Source: Lithodes maja
Lineage: Eukaryota; Arthropoda; Malacostraca; Decapoda; Lithodidae
Assembly: GCA_037953745.1 (NCBI GenBank)
Contig: JBAKBP010004326.1
Span: 1-64,000, forward strand
DNA length: 64,000 bases
Reading direction: 5' to 3'
The notes beneath the pieces were generated by a model that was not told the DNA's origin, searched no databases, and saw only the letters and a list, made by a program, of their open reading frames with translations. The stretch's first letter is position 1; each line of letters starts with the position of its first letter. Of the stretch, positions 10,306 through 20,594 are shown piece by piece. The translations under genes and the position numbers were made by a program.

Positions 10306-12360
10306 TATAAGAACATAAGAAGAACATAAGAAAATGGGAGTCTGCAGAAAGCCGATTGGCCCAAGCAAGGCAGATCCCTGTCCCACACAACCCCAATTAC
10401 AAAGCCCAATTATAGGCTCAACACTCTAATACCCTGAGGATCATCTTACCAAAACGGTTAGAGATTAACGCAGGATTATGGGGGTCTGCAGAGCGCTGAT
10501 TGGCCCAACCCTGCTGATCCCCCTTCACACCCAACCCTTCTCGTCCATATGCTTATCCAATTTGATCTTAAAGCTCCCTATCGTTTTTAATCCCACTATA
10601 GCACCTGGTAGTCCATTCCACCCATCTACAACTCTGTTACCAAACCAATATTTGCCTATATCTTTTCTGAAACGAAATTTATCTAATTTGAAACCATTGG
10701 TACGAGTTCTTTCGCTATCACTGAGCTTTAGTACATTTGTCATGTTCCCTTTGTTAATCCCACTAACCCACTTGAACACCTCTATCATATCCCCTCTAAC
10801 TCTGCGTCTCTCTAACGAATGTAAGCCTAATTTCTTCAACCTTTCTTTATACGGAAGATTTCTAATATTATGGATCATTTTTGTCATTCTACGTTGTACT
10901 CTCTCCAATGAATCTATGTCCATTCTGTAATAAGGACACCAAAATTGAACAGCATAATCCATATGGGGTCTCACTAATGACAAGTAAAGTTTTAAGATAA
11001 CATCAGCAGTTCTGTTACTCACACTCCTAGAGATGAACCCGAGAATCCTGTTTGCCTTGTTTCGAACGCCCATACACTGTTGTCTAGGCTTCAAATCATT
11101 GCTAACAAACACACCTAGATCTTTCTCACAATTCGAGTTTTCTAATTCCACATTAGCTAGTTTATATTTAACATTTGTATGCATCTTCCCTATCTTTAAT
11201 ACCTTGCATTTGTCAATGTTAAACTTCATCTGCCAATTTACTGACCATTCGTGTAAGGTATCTAGATCCCTTTGGAGGCACTCTATATCTCTATCTGAAT
11301 CAATTGTTCTCCCCATTTTGGTATCGTCTGCAAATTTACTTATCCTACTAGTTATACCTAAATCTAGGTCATTTATGTATATAACAAACAACAGAGGACC
11401 TAATACAGATCCCTGGGGGACACCACTTTTGACTGCTCCCCATTCTGACTTCGTACCATTTATGCTGACTCTCTGCTTCCTACCAATTAGCCATGACCTA
11501 ATCCATCCCAACAACGCCCCACCTATTCCATGCGCCTCAACCTTTCTCATCAATCTCTCATGGGGGACTCTGTCGAAAGCTTTACTGAAATCTAAATATA
11601 TTATATCATATGACTTGTCATTATCTACTGCTTCATATACCTCTGAGAAAAAACTAAGCAAATTAGTAAGGCAAGAACGTCCCTGAGTGAATCCATGCTG
11701 AGAAGAATTTATTAAATTAAATGTATCTAAGTGGTTTCTAATTTTACTAGCAATAATTGACTCTAGTAGCTTTCCTATGATTGATGTAAGACTAATGGGA
11801 CGGTAATTGGATGCTATTGATTTGTCACCTTTTTTGAAGATCGGAACTACGTTTGCAAGCTTCCAAGCTTCTGGAACTATACCTGTCTCCAATGACTTGT
11901 TAAATAAAAATGTTAATGGGTAACTTAACTCATCCCTACATTCTTTTAATACTCTAGCATATACCTCATCAGGACCAGGCGATTTATGAGGTTTCAGTCT
12001 GTCAATTTCCTTAAGCACATCATTTCTACTTATAGTAACCGTACTTAACCTATTTTCTATACTATCGCTATATACCTTACGGACTTCTGGAAACTGTGCC
12101 AAATTTTCATTAGTGAAAACGGAAAGAAATTGACTATTTAATGTACTGCACATTTCTAAATCATTTTTTGTCATTTCTCCTATCGAAGTTTTAAGGGGAC
12201 CAATTACATCTCTAACCTTGGATTTATATAGTTGGTAAAAAGCTTTAGGATTATTTTTTGAGTCATTGGCAACCTTGATTTCATAATTTCTTTTTTCTTT
12301 CCTAATATCCTTTTTTACCTGTCTTGATAGATTCTGATAGTAAGCAAGTAGGTGAATTTC
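10306..12360 (-). mobile_element. CR1/L2-like non-LTR retrotransposon, 5'-truncated
   Basis: A minus-strand LINE inserted in the Gypsy-B 5' LTR. Comparison with the uninterrupted LTR near 4460 shows about 7 bp of target lost and no clear target duplication. The 3' end (left) finishes in short repeats of TTCTTATG (octamer-like), as in CR1-type LINEs. The 5' end is truncated inside ORF2, so the endonuclease is missing. The frame is long and intact, so insertion was probably recent compared with the LINE fragments at 26-30 kb. Confidence 0.8.
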
Positions 12361-12369
12361 GCCTTTCAT
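10525..12369 (-). CDS. LINE reverse transcriptase (ORF2 C-terminal part)
   Basis: 614 codons of a non-LTR retrotransposon ORF2 covering the whole RT and the C-terminal region; the endonuclease is absent. Motifs: SPGPDEVYARVLKE (residues ~130), NYRPISLTSIIGKLLE (~188), YLDFSKAFDRVPH (motif A, ~258), SGVPQGSVLGPLLFVIYIND (~315), FADD (motif C, 346-349), and the thumb-like LRPHMDYAVQFWCPYYR and RRMTKMI motifs. These fit the CR1/L2/Rex-like groups; exact clade is not settled. The apparent ATG at 12369 falls in flanking LTR sequence, so it is a chance start. It normally primes cDNA synthesis at a nick in target DNA; without endonuclease and promoter this copy is probably inert. Confidence 0.85.
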   Translation of the reverse strand: MKGEIHLLAYYQNLSRQVKKDIRKEKRNYEIKVANDSKNNPKAFYQLYKSKVRDVIGPLKTSIGEMTKNDLEMCSTLNSQFLSVFTNENLAQFPEVRKVYSDSIENRLSTVTISRNDVLKEIDRLKPHKSPGPDEVYARVLKECRDELSYPLTFLFNKSLETGIVPEAWKLANVVPIFKKGDKSIASNYRPISLTSIIGKLLESIIASKIRNHLDTFNLINSSQHGFTQGRSCLTNLLSFFSEVYEAVDNDKSYDIIYLDFSKAFDRVPHERLMRKVEAHGIGGALLGWIRSWLIGRKQRVSINGTKSEWGAVKSGVPQGSVLGPLLFVIYINDLDLGITSRISKFADDTKMGRTIDSDRDIECLQRDLDTLHEWSVNWQMKFNIDKCKVLKIGKMHTNVKYKLANVELENSNCEKDLGVFVSNDLKPRQQCMGVRNKANRILGFISRSVSNRTADVILKLYLSLVRPHMDYAVQFWCPYYRMDIDSLERVQRRMTKMIHNIRNLPYKERLKKLGLHSLERRRVRGDMIEVFKWVSGINKGNMTNVLKLSDSERTRTNGFKLDKFRFRKDIGKYWFGNRVVDGWNGLPGAIVGLKTIGSFKIKLDKHMDEKGWV

Positions 12370-13153
12370 TTATATTTAATGTAATTATTCTTGGTTCTTG
12401 TCTTACGTTAATAGTATTATATTATTATTATCATCAAGATTAATATCAAAGTCACATAAAAAGTTAGATATATATTTAATAATTAGTTAAATGTATTTCT
12501 TAACCACGTAACATTGAGGTTTGATTATGAGTAAATTAAGTTACAAGATCGCTTCATAGATTCGATTCAGGTCTCACTCAAATAATATGAAAAGCAAAAA
12601 TAATATTTTGAAGCTAAAAGAATTTTCTTCAGCTTAGGAAATCACTATAAGTAATATTAACACAGCCATGTTAGTCTAAGGCGATATTACTAATATGAGA
12701 CAATAGCATCACCGTATTAAGCACCGTTAAGCAATGTAAGCTTAATTAAAAGAAAATGAAAGAACTCATAAGTATTAATATTAAACAATAGTATTACTTT
12801 CATCATAACCCAATTACTTAAAGAGTTGCTTTAGTCCACAAGTTAGTCAACTAAAATAGTTAAGTACATAATAGTAGCGTTAACGTTAATTCGCAATCAA
12901 ATAGTTAAGTACATAAATAGTAGCGTTAACGTTAATTCGCAATCAAATAGTTAAGCACATAATAATAGCGTTAACGTAAATTCCCAATCACATATCTCAC
13001 TAACCAACATAACGTAAGTGTTTACACCGTACACACTTAACACACACTTATATAATCTGACTGACAGTCACAAACCCATTATAATACTTCACCCCGTCTT
13101 CCTCCAGCTGCAAGTTCACCTTCCCCAACTCCAAATGAGACTGATTTGAATAC

Positions 13154-14972
13154 TGTTACGGCTGGATCGGCAATACATATTCGGGATTCTTGATCGTAGG
13201 ACAGAAATGGCTTATGTGACAACGACACGCTCGATTCCAGTCCCAAATACTATATGCTCCAGACAACAAAAGCACCAACGCCCTACAGAGTTATCGTCTA
13301 TGGTAACGAGGTACCTTAACTCGGCGAAAGTTTACAACAGGGGTAGGCTATGAGGCTAAACTCCCTCAGACATTTATAGGTTACGTTATTACTAAAGAAA
13401 TGCAATACTCAAGAAACTACGTTAATATTAAGCCTCTAATAATGTAGAATAGAAGCAGGCTAAAGGTATGACAGTGAAATGCTAAATGACAAATGTACAC
13501 GCCTACTTGAAAGCGCGTGCACTAGAATAACTGTCCCCTACTAACATGCACTAGCATGTAGCATACAAGATGTTCATGATCCAGTAGATACCTAATAATA
13601 CACATGGAAGGAACATAAATAGTAGTCACTTATTATAAGAATGAATCTATACTTGGAATAACTAAAAGGTTGCAGGCAACAGTACTGCGCCGGTAGCCTA
13701 CTACCGCATAGGCTACTTCGCTTCTCTCACTCTGTCTCCCTTCTGAGTCCGTATGCGCCCTACGCAACAGAACTCCGGACACAGCAGCAAAACGACAGTG
13801 CAGTTAATTGATACATGAAAGTATTAATAGTGTTGTCTTGTGTGTGAGTAATGTGTATTGTAAAGTGTTACATACATAAACTTAAAGAGAGCTGCAATGC
13901 ATAGTAAAATAAAGATATAACCCACTCATCATCCCCATGTGTTCTAGCTAGCAGGCCAAGTCACAGGAACAACGAGTCCCAGCACCGAAAGCGAGAACCC
14001 AGGAAAAGACTGCAGAGAACACAAGGACAGATAAATTACGTTACTCTACTATACCGGCACTACGAGCGAGCTGTAGTCTCTGGTACTACACTCGCTCCTG
14101 GCTCGGTAGGCAAATCAAGGCTAAGTCCTCGCCCCTCTACAGACAACTCCTGGGCATGGTCGGGCTCTTACACATGGCACTAGTCTAGTCACAAATTGGA
14201 TGATGAGCTGGGCACATAACTCGTGAACATGTAGAACGTTCACCAACTATCCTCATCAAGAAGATCGCTGTTCACATTAACCCCTTAAATCTAATACATG
14301 TAAATATATGCTTGTCCTAAGAGTAATACGAGAGGTGAGTGCTGAAACTCCTTTAGGACCTCAAGGGAAGGTTATGCATTTAAATAGAGAGAAGAATGAA
14401 ATGAGAGTAATGTCGTCAGAGAGAAAGAGTGCAACCGTGAGAAGTTGGGAGAGAGGGCAAGGGATGTTAGAATCTCAAAGGTTCTAGGCAACCTGATCAT
14501 GGAACACACAGCGAGCCTCCAGGCAATGTGCAGTACGACAACATGGGCAGCCCAGGCAGCATAGGCAGGCGGCAATGGACTACCAACCCTGTCGCGCCTA
14601 GCTATAAACGCAAGGCTGCCAACCGGTCCATACGTCTGGCAACCACCCCCCCGGCAGCGTGGCGCATTGCTACCCTCTCGCTCTGAAGCCCAACTCACTC
14701 TCTCTCTCTGAACTCCCATTGTCTTATCTATCAACTTCTCTATTGATACTACATATTAAATGGAAGGTCTCGACATGGCTCAAAACAAAACCCACCACTG
14801 GTTAGCACATGACGAGACCTTTGCAGAGATACAAAGAACATAGTTATACGTTGTCACACTCAATATAGGCAGCCAGCACGGTACAGCGGTACAGAGGTAC
14901 CGCACAGTGGCGGTACAGTGGAGTACCAAGGAGTACAATCAGGTTGCGTTGCCACGCACTGGGTGCGTCACA
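13154..14972 (-). repeat. Gypsy-C 3' LTR
   Basis: 1819 bp, TGTTACGG to CGTCACA in plus reading. It differs from the 5' LTR by scattered substitutions and small indels, such as an extra ~14 bp block of Cs and GGCAGCG near 14648. Confidence 0.9.
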
Positions 14973-14987
14973 GCCCCCCCAAGATTT
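14973..14987 (-). other. Gypsy-C polypurine tract
   Basis: Minus strand ATCTTGGGGGGGGC lies directly before the 3' LTR. Gypsy-D has the similar ATCTTGGGCGGGG at the same place. Confidence 0.65.
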
Positions 14988-15253
14988 TAGATAATCGACC
15001 TTAGAAGCATTATCAAAATCTGACAGGCAACCAACCGACCTGCTACCCTTAGCTGCCACTAATTGCAAAAGGTGCACAACAACTGAAGTGTGAATTATAC
15101 ATAAAACACAATATCGCATGCATCATGCTTCAACAATAAAGACTTACAAAACTAAAAAAAAATTTTCTCGTTTATTTTATTGTTTTATAATCTTTTTGGA
15201 CGGCGTTATGATAGCCTAATTTTACTCCTGCTCAACCCACACACCGTGCACGA

Positions 15254-17788
15254 CTATCCTGGATCATCAACCCTTGATAGACAATCTGCTATCACGTTCT
15301 CACTCCCGGCAATATGCTGAATGTTGAGATTATACTCTTGGAGCATTAGGGACCACCTGGTCAACCGCATATTCCGATTGTGAAACTGATTTAGGAATTT
15401 CAAGGGATGATGGTCCGTATAAATCGTCACTACCGGGCCGTAGGCTGGAACATAAACTTCGAAATGTTTGAGCGACAAAACGATAGCAAGAAGCTCCTTC
15501 TCTATAGTCGAGTAATTCCTTTGTGCCGAATTAAACTTGCGAGAAAAGAAGCTCACTGGGTGTTCCAAGCCCTCGGAATCAGTCTGCAGTAACACTGCCC
15601 CGGCACCCACACCGCTGGCATCAGTCGCCAGCTGAAAACTCCTGGAAAAGTCTGGGGCTCTCAAAATCGGATGTGTACACAGCAGGTGCTTGACTAGGTC
15701 GAAAGCCCTCTGACACTCCGCAGCCCAACAGAACTTCACTGACTTCGACAGTAGATCAGTTAACGGTGCTAAGACAGTAGAGTATCCCCGGATGAAGCGC
15801 CTATAATAGCCTATCATACCTAGGAACTGCATGATCTGGCGCTTAGTGGTGGGCCTGGGAAACATATTGATAGCCTGTATCTTGCTCAGGGGGGGGCACA
15901 CCCGGCCTAACCCGACCACGAAGCCAAGATACTGCACAGTAGCCTTTACAAACTCGCACTTCCTCAGGTTCACCACCAGCCCAGCATCGTGCAACTTCCC
16001 AAACAGGGTCTCTAAGTGCCTTAGGTGATTTTCAAAATCGTCATCATACACTATCACGTCATCAAGGTAGACCGTGCAGTTAGGGATTTCGTCACAAATA
16101 TCGTTCATCAGGTTCCGAAACGTGGCAGGTGCGTTCTTAAGCCCATAAGGCATTACGTTACATTGGTAGGTCTTGCCATCTACCACAAAACCACAAACTT
16201 GCTTAGCTCGGTCCGACAGGGGTACTTGCCAGTAGCCTTTTACAAGATCAATTTTAGTAAGGTACTTTGCATTCCCTATCTTGTCCACGCTGTCGTCAAC
16301 TCGAGGCAAAGGGTAAGGGTTGGTAGTGGTCAAGCCATTTAGCCTACGAAAATCTATGCAGAACCGCACCTTGCCGTCAGGTTTTGGCTGCAACGTGACG
16401 GGTGATGTCCACTTCACATAACCTTCAGTGATCATCCCTCTCTCAACCATGTACTTTAACTCCTCCCGTAAAGCTGGCAACTTTACCGGGGGCACACGGT
16501 AGGGCACTGACTTGAAGGGCACATTATCACCGACGTCCACGTCGTGCGTTACCTGAGTAGTGAGACCTGGGTGTTCGGCGAAAACAGAGGGGTATGACCT
16601 GAACAGGCCTAGGACAGCAGCACCCTGGTGCTCAGGCAGGTGACTTACAGCTTGCCTAGCCTCTTGTTCAGTATTCCCCGCCCACTGTTCCGCGGAAATG
16701 ACACAGTCCCAGCTATCCTCCTCAGCAGCATGACTGTCCCCACCTCCTTCTCCACCCTGGCCGCTGCAGGCCAGCACAGGGACAGTGAGAGGCTCTGAGG
16801 GGCGTCTCACATACTCTTTCATGAGGTTAACATGACATAACTGATGTTTTTTTCTACGGTCAGGTGTTGCAACGAGATAATCAAGGTCGGACAGTTTCTT
16901 AGCCACCACATACGGCCCAATAAACTTGGCAGAAAGGGGGTGTCCAGGCAAAGGTAAAAGCAACATTACCTCCTGACCCACCGAAAACTCCCGAAGCTTC
17001 ACCTTGGCGTCATACTGGTGCTTCATGACCGCCTGTGCATTAACCAAGTTATTACCGGCCGCTGCCATGCAACCTATAAGTCTCTCCCGGCTCTCAAGGA
17101 TATATTTAAGTACAGACCCCGGCTTCTCTTCGCCCTCCCAGATCTCTTTCACCATACTTAAAGGTCCTCTCACATTATGGCCAAAGACTAGTTGATTTGG
17201 ACTGAACCCCAGGCTCTCTCCTGGGACTTCACGTGCAGCGAACAGAACATACGGCAGACCCAAATCCCAATCAGTGTCATGTTCTGCACAGTAACAACGT
17301 AGCATACTCTTCAGGGTCGAGTGCCACCGCTCCAAGACTCCCTGACTCTCGGGATGGTAGGCTGACGACACTACAGAACATATACCGTGCAACTGAAGGG
17401 TTTGCTTGAACAATTTGGATGTAAAATTGCTCCCCTGGTCTGACTGCACCTCACGTGGAAATCCATAACGGGAACAGAACAATAATAAGTTTTTAACAAC
17501 TGCCTTTGCCGAGCCGTTTCTCATGGGGTATGCGTCCGGGTATCTCGTAGCCACATCCATGATTGTCAACAGGAATTTATTGCCACTACTAGTAGGCGGG
17601 AAAGGGCCAACCAAATCTACTACAACTTTGCTGAACGGAGGCCCGGTGACAGGTATGGGAAACAAAGGTGCCTTCGGGATGGTCTGGTTAGGCTTCCCCG
17701 TTGTCTGGCAGGTCGCACACCCAGCCACCCATGCACAGACATCAGCCTTGACCCCAGGCCACCAGAAAAACCTGCCCAATGCCGCCAA
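15254..17788 (-). CDS. Gypsy-C Pol: integrase core, RT and RNase H in one frame
   Basis: An uninterrupted 844-codon Pol segment with integrase before RT. In order: second half of the zinc domain (C24, C27 in CATCQ); integrase core with Asp58 (VVVDLVGP), Asp117 (VQSDQGSNFTS) and Glu153 (QGVLERWHS), the last pair 36 apart; GPY/F motif at ~290 (AKFIGPYVV); linker with VFAEHPGLT at ~401; RT with motif A KIDLVKGYWQ (Asp513), LKNAPATF (~550) and YLDD (573-576); RNase H with ATDASG (Asp722), a KELLAIV Glu (~764), YTDHHPL (Asp791) and NVIADCLS (Asp834). All catalytic residues are present. The first Met is internal; the start of integrase lies upstream in another frame at 17874. Only that upstream break appears to prevent a full product. 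Confidence 0.93.
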   Translation of the reverse strand: MAALGRFFWWPGVKADVCAWVAGCATCQTTGKPNQTIPKAPLFPIPVTGPPFSKVVVDLVGPFPPTSSGNKFLLTIMDVATRYPDAYPMRNGSAKAVVKNLLLFCSRYGFPREVQSDQGSNFTSKLFKQTLQLHGICSVVSSAYHPESQGVLERWHSTLKSMLRCYCAEHDTDWDLGLPYVLFAAREVPGESLGFSPNQLVFGHNVRGPLSMVKEIWEGEEKPGSVLKYILESRERLIGCMAAAGNNLVNAQAVMKHQYDAKVKLREFSVGQEVMLLLPLPGHPLSAKFIGPYVVAKKLSDLDYLVATPDRRKKHQLCHVNLMKEYVRRPSEPLTVPVLACSGQGGEGGGDSHAAEEDSWDCVISAEQWAGNTEQEARQAVSHLPEHQGAAVLGLFRSYPSVFAEHPGLTTQVTHDVDVGDNVPFKSVPYRVPPVKLPALREELKYMVERGMITEGYVKWTSPVTLQPKPDGKVRFCIDFRRLNGLTTTNPYPLPRVDDSVDKIGNAKYLTKIDLVKGYWQVPLSDRAKQVCGFVVDGKTYQCNVMPYGLKNAPATFRNLMNDICDEIPNCTVYLDDVIVYDDDFENHLRHLETLFGKLHDAGLVVNLRKCEFVKATVQYLGFVVGLGRVCPPLSKIQAINMFPRPTTKRQIMQFLGMIGYYRRFIRGYSTVLAPLTDLLSKSVKFCWAAECQRAFDLVKHLLCTHPILRAPDFSRSFQLATDASGVGAGAVLLQTDSEGLEHPVSFFSRKFNSAQRNYSTIEKELLAIVLSLKHFEVYVPAYGPVVTIYTDHHPLKFLNQFHNRNMRLTRWSLMLQEYNLNIQHIAGSENVIADCLSRVDDPG

Positions 17789-18185
17789 TGTTTGGTTACC
17801 CCCAAATGACCCGCCACCGGCACATCATGCGCCAGACACAATAAGGACTCTCTATACTTATTTGGAACAACCACCTGGTCTACTACCCTCGCACCGCCCT
17901 CCCACTTCGATTTGGGGTCTAGAAATCTGCGGTTACAATATCCTGTGAGCCTAAAGAATCTCCCGGCTTCGCATCCCCATCTTCCTCCAACTCTATGGCA
18001 CCATTGCTATAACGAGCTAGGCTAGCGTCTTGCAGCTGCTGCTCACTAATGTCCCTGGGCGTCAATGCATCAAGATGGTTTTGTAATAAGACATTACCCC
18101 GGCTAGTAGGCTCTACTGCCTTAGTGGCTCTCGCTACAGCTCTTGCCTCACGCGAAGTCTTACCCAACTCTGCCTTGTTACACAC
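17620..18185 (-). pseudogene. Gypsy-C integrase N-terminal region, frameshifted
   Basis: Two frames continue pol upstream. 18185-17919 includes a linker ending SNGAIELEEDGDAKPGD, matching the Gypsy-D segment CGNGAIELDEDGDAKPGD. 17874-17620 begins MVVPNKYRESLLCLAHDVPVAGHLGVTK, the HH half of the zinc domain, then goes out of frame near 17790, where the 844-codon frame takes over. At least two indels separate the protease from the integrase core. Confidence 0.75.
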
Positions 18186-18217
18186 CAGATCTGGGCCAGA
18201 GTTAACTCCCGTGTTTA

Positions 18218-18825
18218 TTATAGGTCCAAGTACCGAATCACCGAGAAGTGCAGCAGAATCAATGTCCCTTTTCCTGCCCTTAGCAACCTTCTCCTGAGCC
18301 TTCCTCCACTGTCCCGAGGTTGAGTGCTAGGCTGTGCAGGAGCCGCAGAGCGAGATCGGGTTACCACACAGGCCATCTCATCCTGTTGGCACCTCCCAAC
18401 CCATTCCCGATTCTCACCATCCACGTCGGCCGCCCTCTCGGCAACGACTAAGGGTGGAGTCCCGGAAGTGGGCACCGCAAAGTCGTTGCCGAGAAGAAGG
18501 TCGACGCCCTCAACTGGCAAACACTCAACGATCCCTACATCCAGCTCCCTGCACACCTCTCCCACTCTCAACTCCAACCTCACAAGTGGGTATGACCTCG
18601 TAGCATTTATACCCTGCACCACAACAACTCTGCCGCATTTATCGGTTTCCCTGTGAAGTTCCTCAACAAAGTTTGCGAAGCCCCCGTATCCCTCAGCAAG
18701 TCAACCCTCCGTAGTTCACTCCCCCAGCTCACAAACCCGTGTCCCCGATGGTCACAGAAAGTGTCCCGGACAGGTGTCGAGCCTTCCGTACGCTTCTTTA
18801 CCGCGTGTGCCTCAGCTGCTGACAA
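18218..18825 (-). pseudogene. Gypsy-C aspartic protease, one frameshift
   Basis: 18825-18607 codes SPVRDTFCDHRGHG then the active site LLRDTGASQTLLRNFTGKPINAAE. A frameshift near 18610 leads to 18622-18218 with VQGINATRSYPLVRLE and the flap-end motif VDLLLGNDFAVP. The two halves align over their length with the single-frame protease of Gypsy-D. The frame continues past the protease without a stop (ENREWVGRCQQDEMACVVTRSRS), whereas Gypsy-D has TAG at that place. Confidence 0.8.
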
Positions 18826-18852
18826 CCTACCCCGGGCAGTTGCTGCAGCCCT

Positions 18853-20354
18853 TCAGAGACACACCGATACTGTGAACCAATGACACCGGCTTAGCGGGAG
18901 TGTTACTAGGCACTCACGTGAATAATGGCCTAGCTTCTGACATTTGTAACATTTCACATCCCAATGGGCTTCTTCCCTTGTGCGGCGAAGAAGGGGCCTG
19001 ACCTTTAGTAAACGGGAGAGGCTTGTGTTTGTAGGTGTTATTAGGTGCAATGCATTTAGTGTGGTTTATGTGTGTCATAGGATTTGTTATTATCGAAAAC
19101 TCTGGTGGGTGGGGTATAGCGCCCCTTCTGCCCTGACTCAGCCCTCTGAGTGGCACCGCAACCACGAATCAATGATAATCTGAGGTCTGCCATCTTGGCA
19201 GCCTCCTCTACTGTCTTGGGACATTTTTCCTTAATGTTCAGCGTTAGATCGGTTCCAGTACATTTGTAAAACTGTTCCAGATAGAAAAGTTGCTTAATTT
19301 CCTCAGCCGACTCTGCGTGCTCGGACCGAAACCAGTTATTACCTGCATCTGTTAAGTCCCGTGCGTGCTCCCATAAAACTGACGTCGCTCTTCATATTCA
19401 CGCCACGGAACTTCAATCTATAAGTTTCGGGTTGCAGTTCGTAGGCCCGGAGCACAGCCTCCTTCACCAGTCCATACACTACACTCTCGTCCAGTGACAG
19501 TGCATCGTAGGCTTTCAACCCCTTACCCACTAGACGTGATGAAACTAATGCTGCCCATTTAACCTCCGGCCAGTCATACTCACGACACTTCTTTTCGAAA
19601 CGAGCAAAAACTCAGTCACTGCTGTCTCATCAAATGCGGGTACTAACTTAATTAAATGCGAAAGTGAGTCTGTAACCCGGTGCCCACCACCGAGATGACG
19701 CCCCGTGGTCTCTACTCTAGACTTCTCGACATCCATTTCAGCCTGGTACCTGGTTGCATCTGATTGGCTTGGATTCTAGCAACCTCTATGCGTTCTATAC
19801 TATCCTGTTGTATCTGTATCTGAGTCTCCTGCAGCTTAAACTTAGCTAGTTCTAGCTGAAATAACATCTCAGGAGACAGGCCTGGGGGGGGAGAGCACAA
19901 AATGGGGGATCCACACCGAGACGTGTTTACGGGTAAGCCAGCTTGCCCTTGAGAACCCTCCTGCTGCATCGTGCTAAGACTCGCTGGCTGAGGGCCCAGC
20001 TCAGGGGTAGAGTGGAATGGAGGCTTGGAGGGAACCCCCCAAGACCCCACTCCACCCACCGCCCCATCGCCATCACCCAACAAACATGCCACCAAATTCA
20101 TCTTTGGGCCAACTGTCAGGACAGTCCCGCCCCAAAACCGTGGCTAAACAGCGAAGACCGTAACAATCAATAGCCTGCAGGCGCTGTTCGGTCAAAGGTG
20201 TCTGCAAAAATGCCCGGGCATCCCTCTCTCCACTTATAACACTCCCCTCCCTAAACATCTGTTGTACTTGCTGGTTACTAGGCTGTACCGTGTTATCCTC
20301 CCCCGTAAATGATGAGTCATTAGACATAGTGCTGGTTATACAATTGCTGTTCAT
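18853..20354 (-). pseudogene. Gypsy-C gag, broken into several frames
   Basis: Gag pieces run in minus-strand order. 20354-20073 holds the start (probably MSNDSSFTGED at residue 10) with RLQAIDCYGLRCLATVLG. 20101-19712 holds PFHSTPELGP and the helix EMLFQLELAKFKLQETQIQIQ. 19736-19545 holds SHLIKLVPAFDETAVTEF. 19530-19339 holds KGLKAYDALSLDE and AVLRAYELQPETYRLKFRG. 19050-18853 holds the zinc knuckle CYKCQKLGHYSREC. Each piece aligns with the longer frame of Gypsy-D. At least four frame changes mean no full Gag can be made. Confidence 0.8.
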
Positions 20355-20573
20355 AAAAAAAAAGAAGTGCTTATTACTAATTGCAGTCTCGACTCACAAA
20401 ATGTTAAAGATGCTTGAATGACTCTACTCTAGACACCCCCAACGAAACAATCTGCAAGTCCACCAATACAATAATGACACAATAAAAATTCCTCCAATAT
20501 GCAAGAAAATTCTAGCCAGCTCTACTAGGTAGCATAGAATAGTTCTCCAAAAAACATGTGGAGACACCAGTGA

Positions 20574-20591
20574 ATCCTGGCGAGGTCGCCA
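20574..20591 (-). other. Gypsy-C primer binding site
   Basis: Minus strand TGGCGACCTCGCCAGGAT, three bases inside the 5' LTR and identical to the Gypsy-B site. Base before CCA in the implied tRNA would be G. Confidence 0.7.
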
Positions 20592-20594
20592 TTT

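Larger units (their letters stand above)
4075..13153 (-). mobile_element. Gypsy-B: Ty3/Gypsy LTR retrotransposon of Gmr1-like order, damaged
   Basis: This is a minus-strand LTR retrotransposon. The left (3') LTR at 4075-5602 and right (5') LTR at 9915-13153 share long near-identical blocks, starting TGTTRCGTATCTTGATCC. Between them, in minus-strand order, lie Gag (9827-9126), nucleocapsid plus protease (8934-8062), integrase (8072-6348) and a truncated RT (6248-5834). Integrase therefore precedes RT, as in Gmr1-like Gypsy elements. RT stops soon after motif A and RNase H is missing, so the copy cannot be autonomous. The 5' LTR is interrupted by a CR1-like LINE and cut short by Gypsy-C. Confidence 0.85.
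9915..13153 (-). repeat. Gypsy-B 5' LTR, split by a LINE and truncated by Gypsy-C
   Basis: 9915-10305 and 12361-13153 match the 3' LTR, positions 4075-~5261. The gap is the CR1-like LINE. The last ~341 bp of the LTR (equivalent to 5262-5602) are missing because Gypsy-C begins at 13154, and they do not reappear after Gypsy-C at 22385. Confidence 0.85.

Noticed and set aside
10478..11686. Plus-strand frames of 150 and 217 codons
   Set aside because: Antisense shadows of the LINE RT frame.
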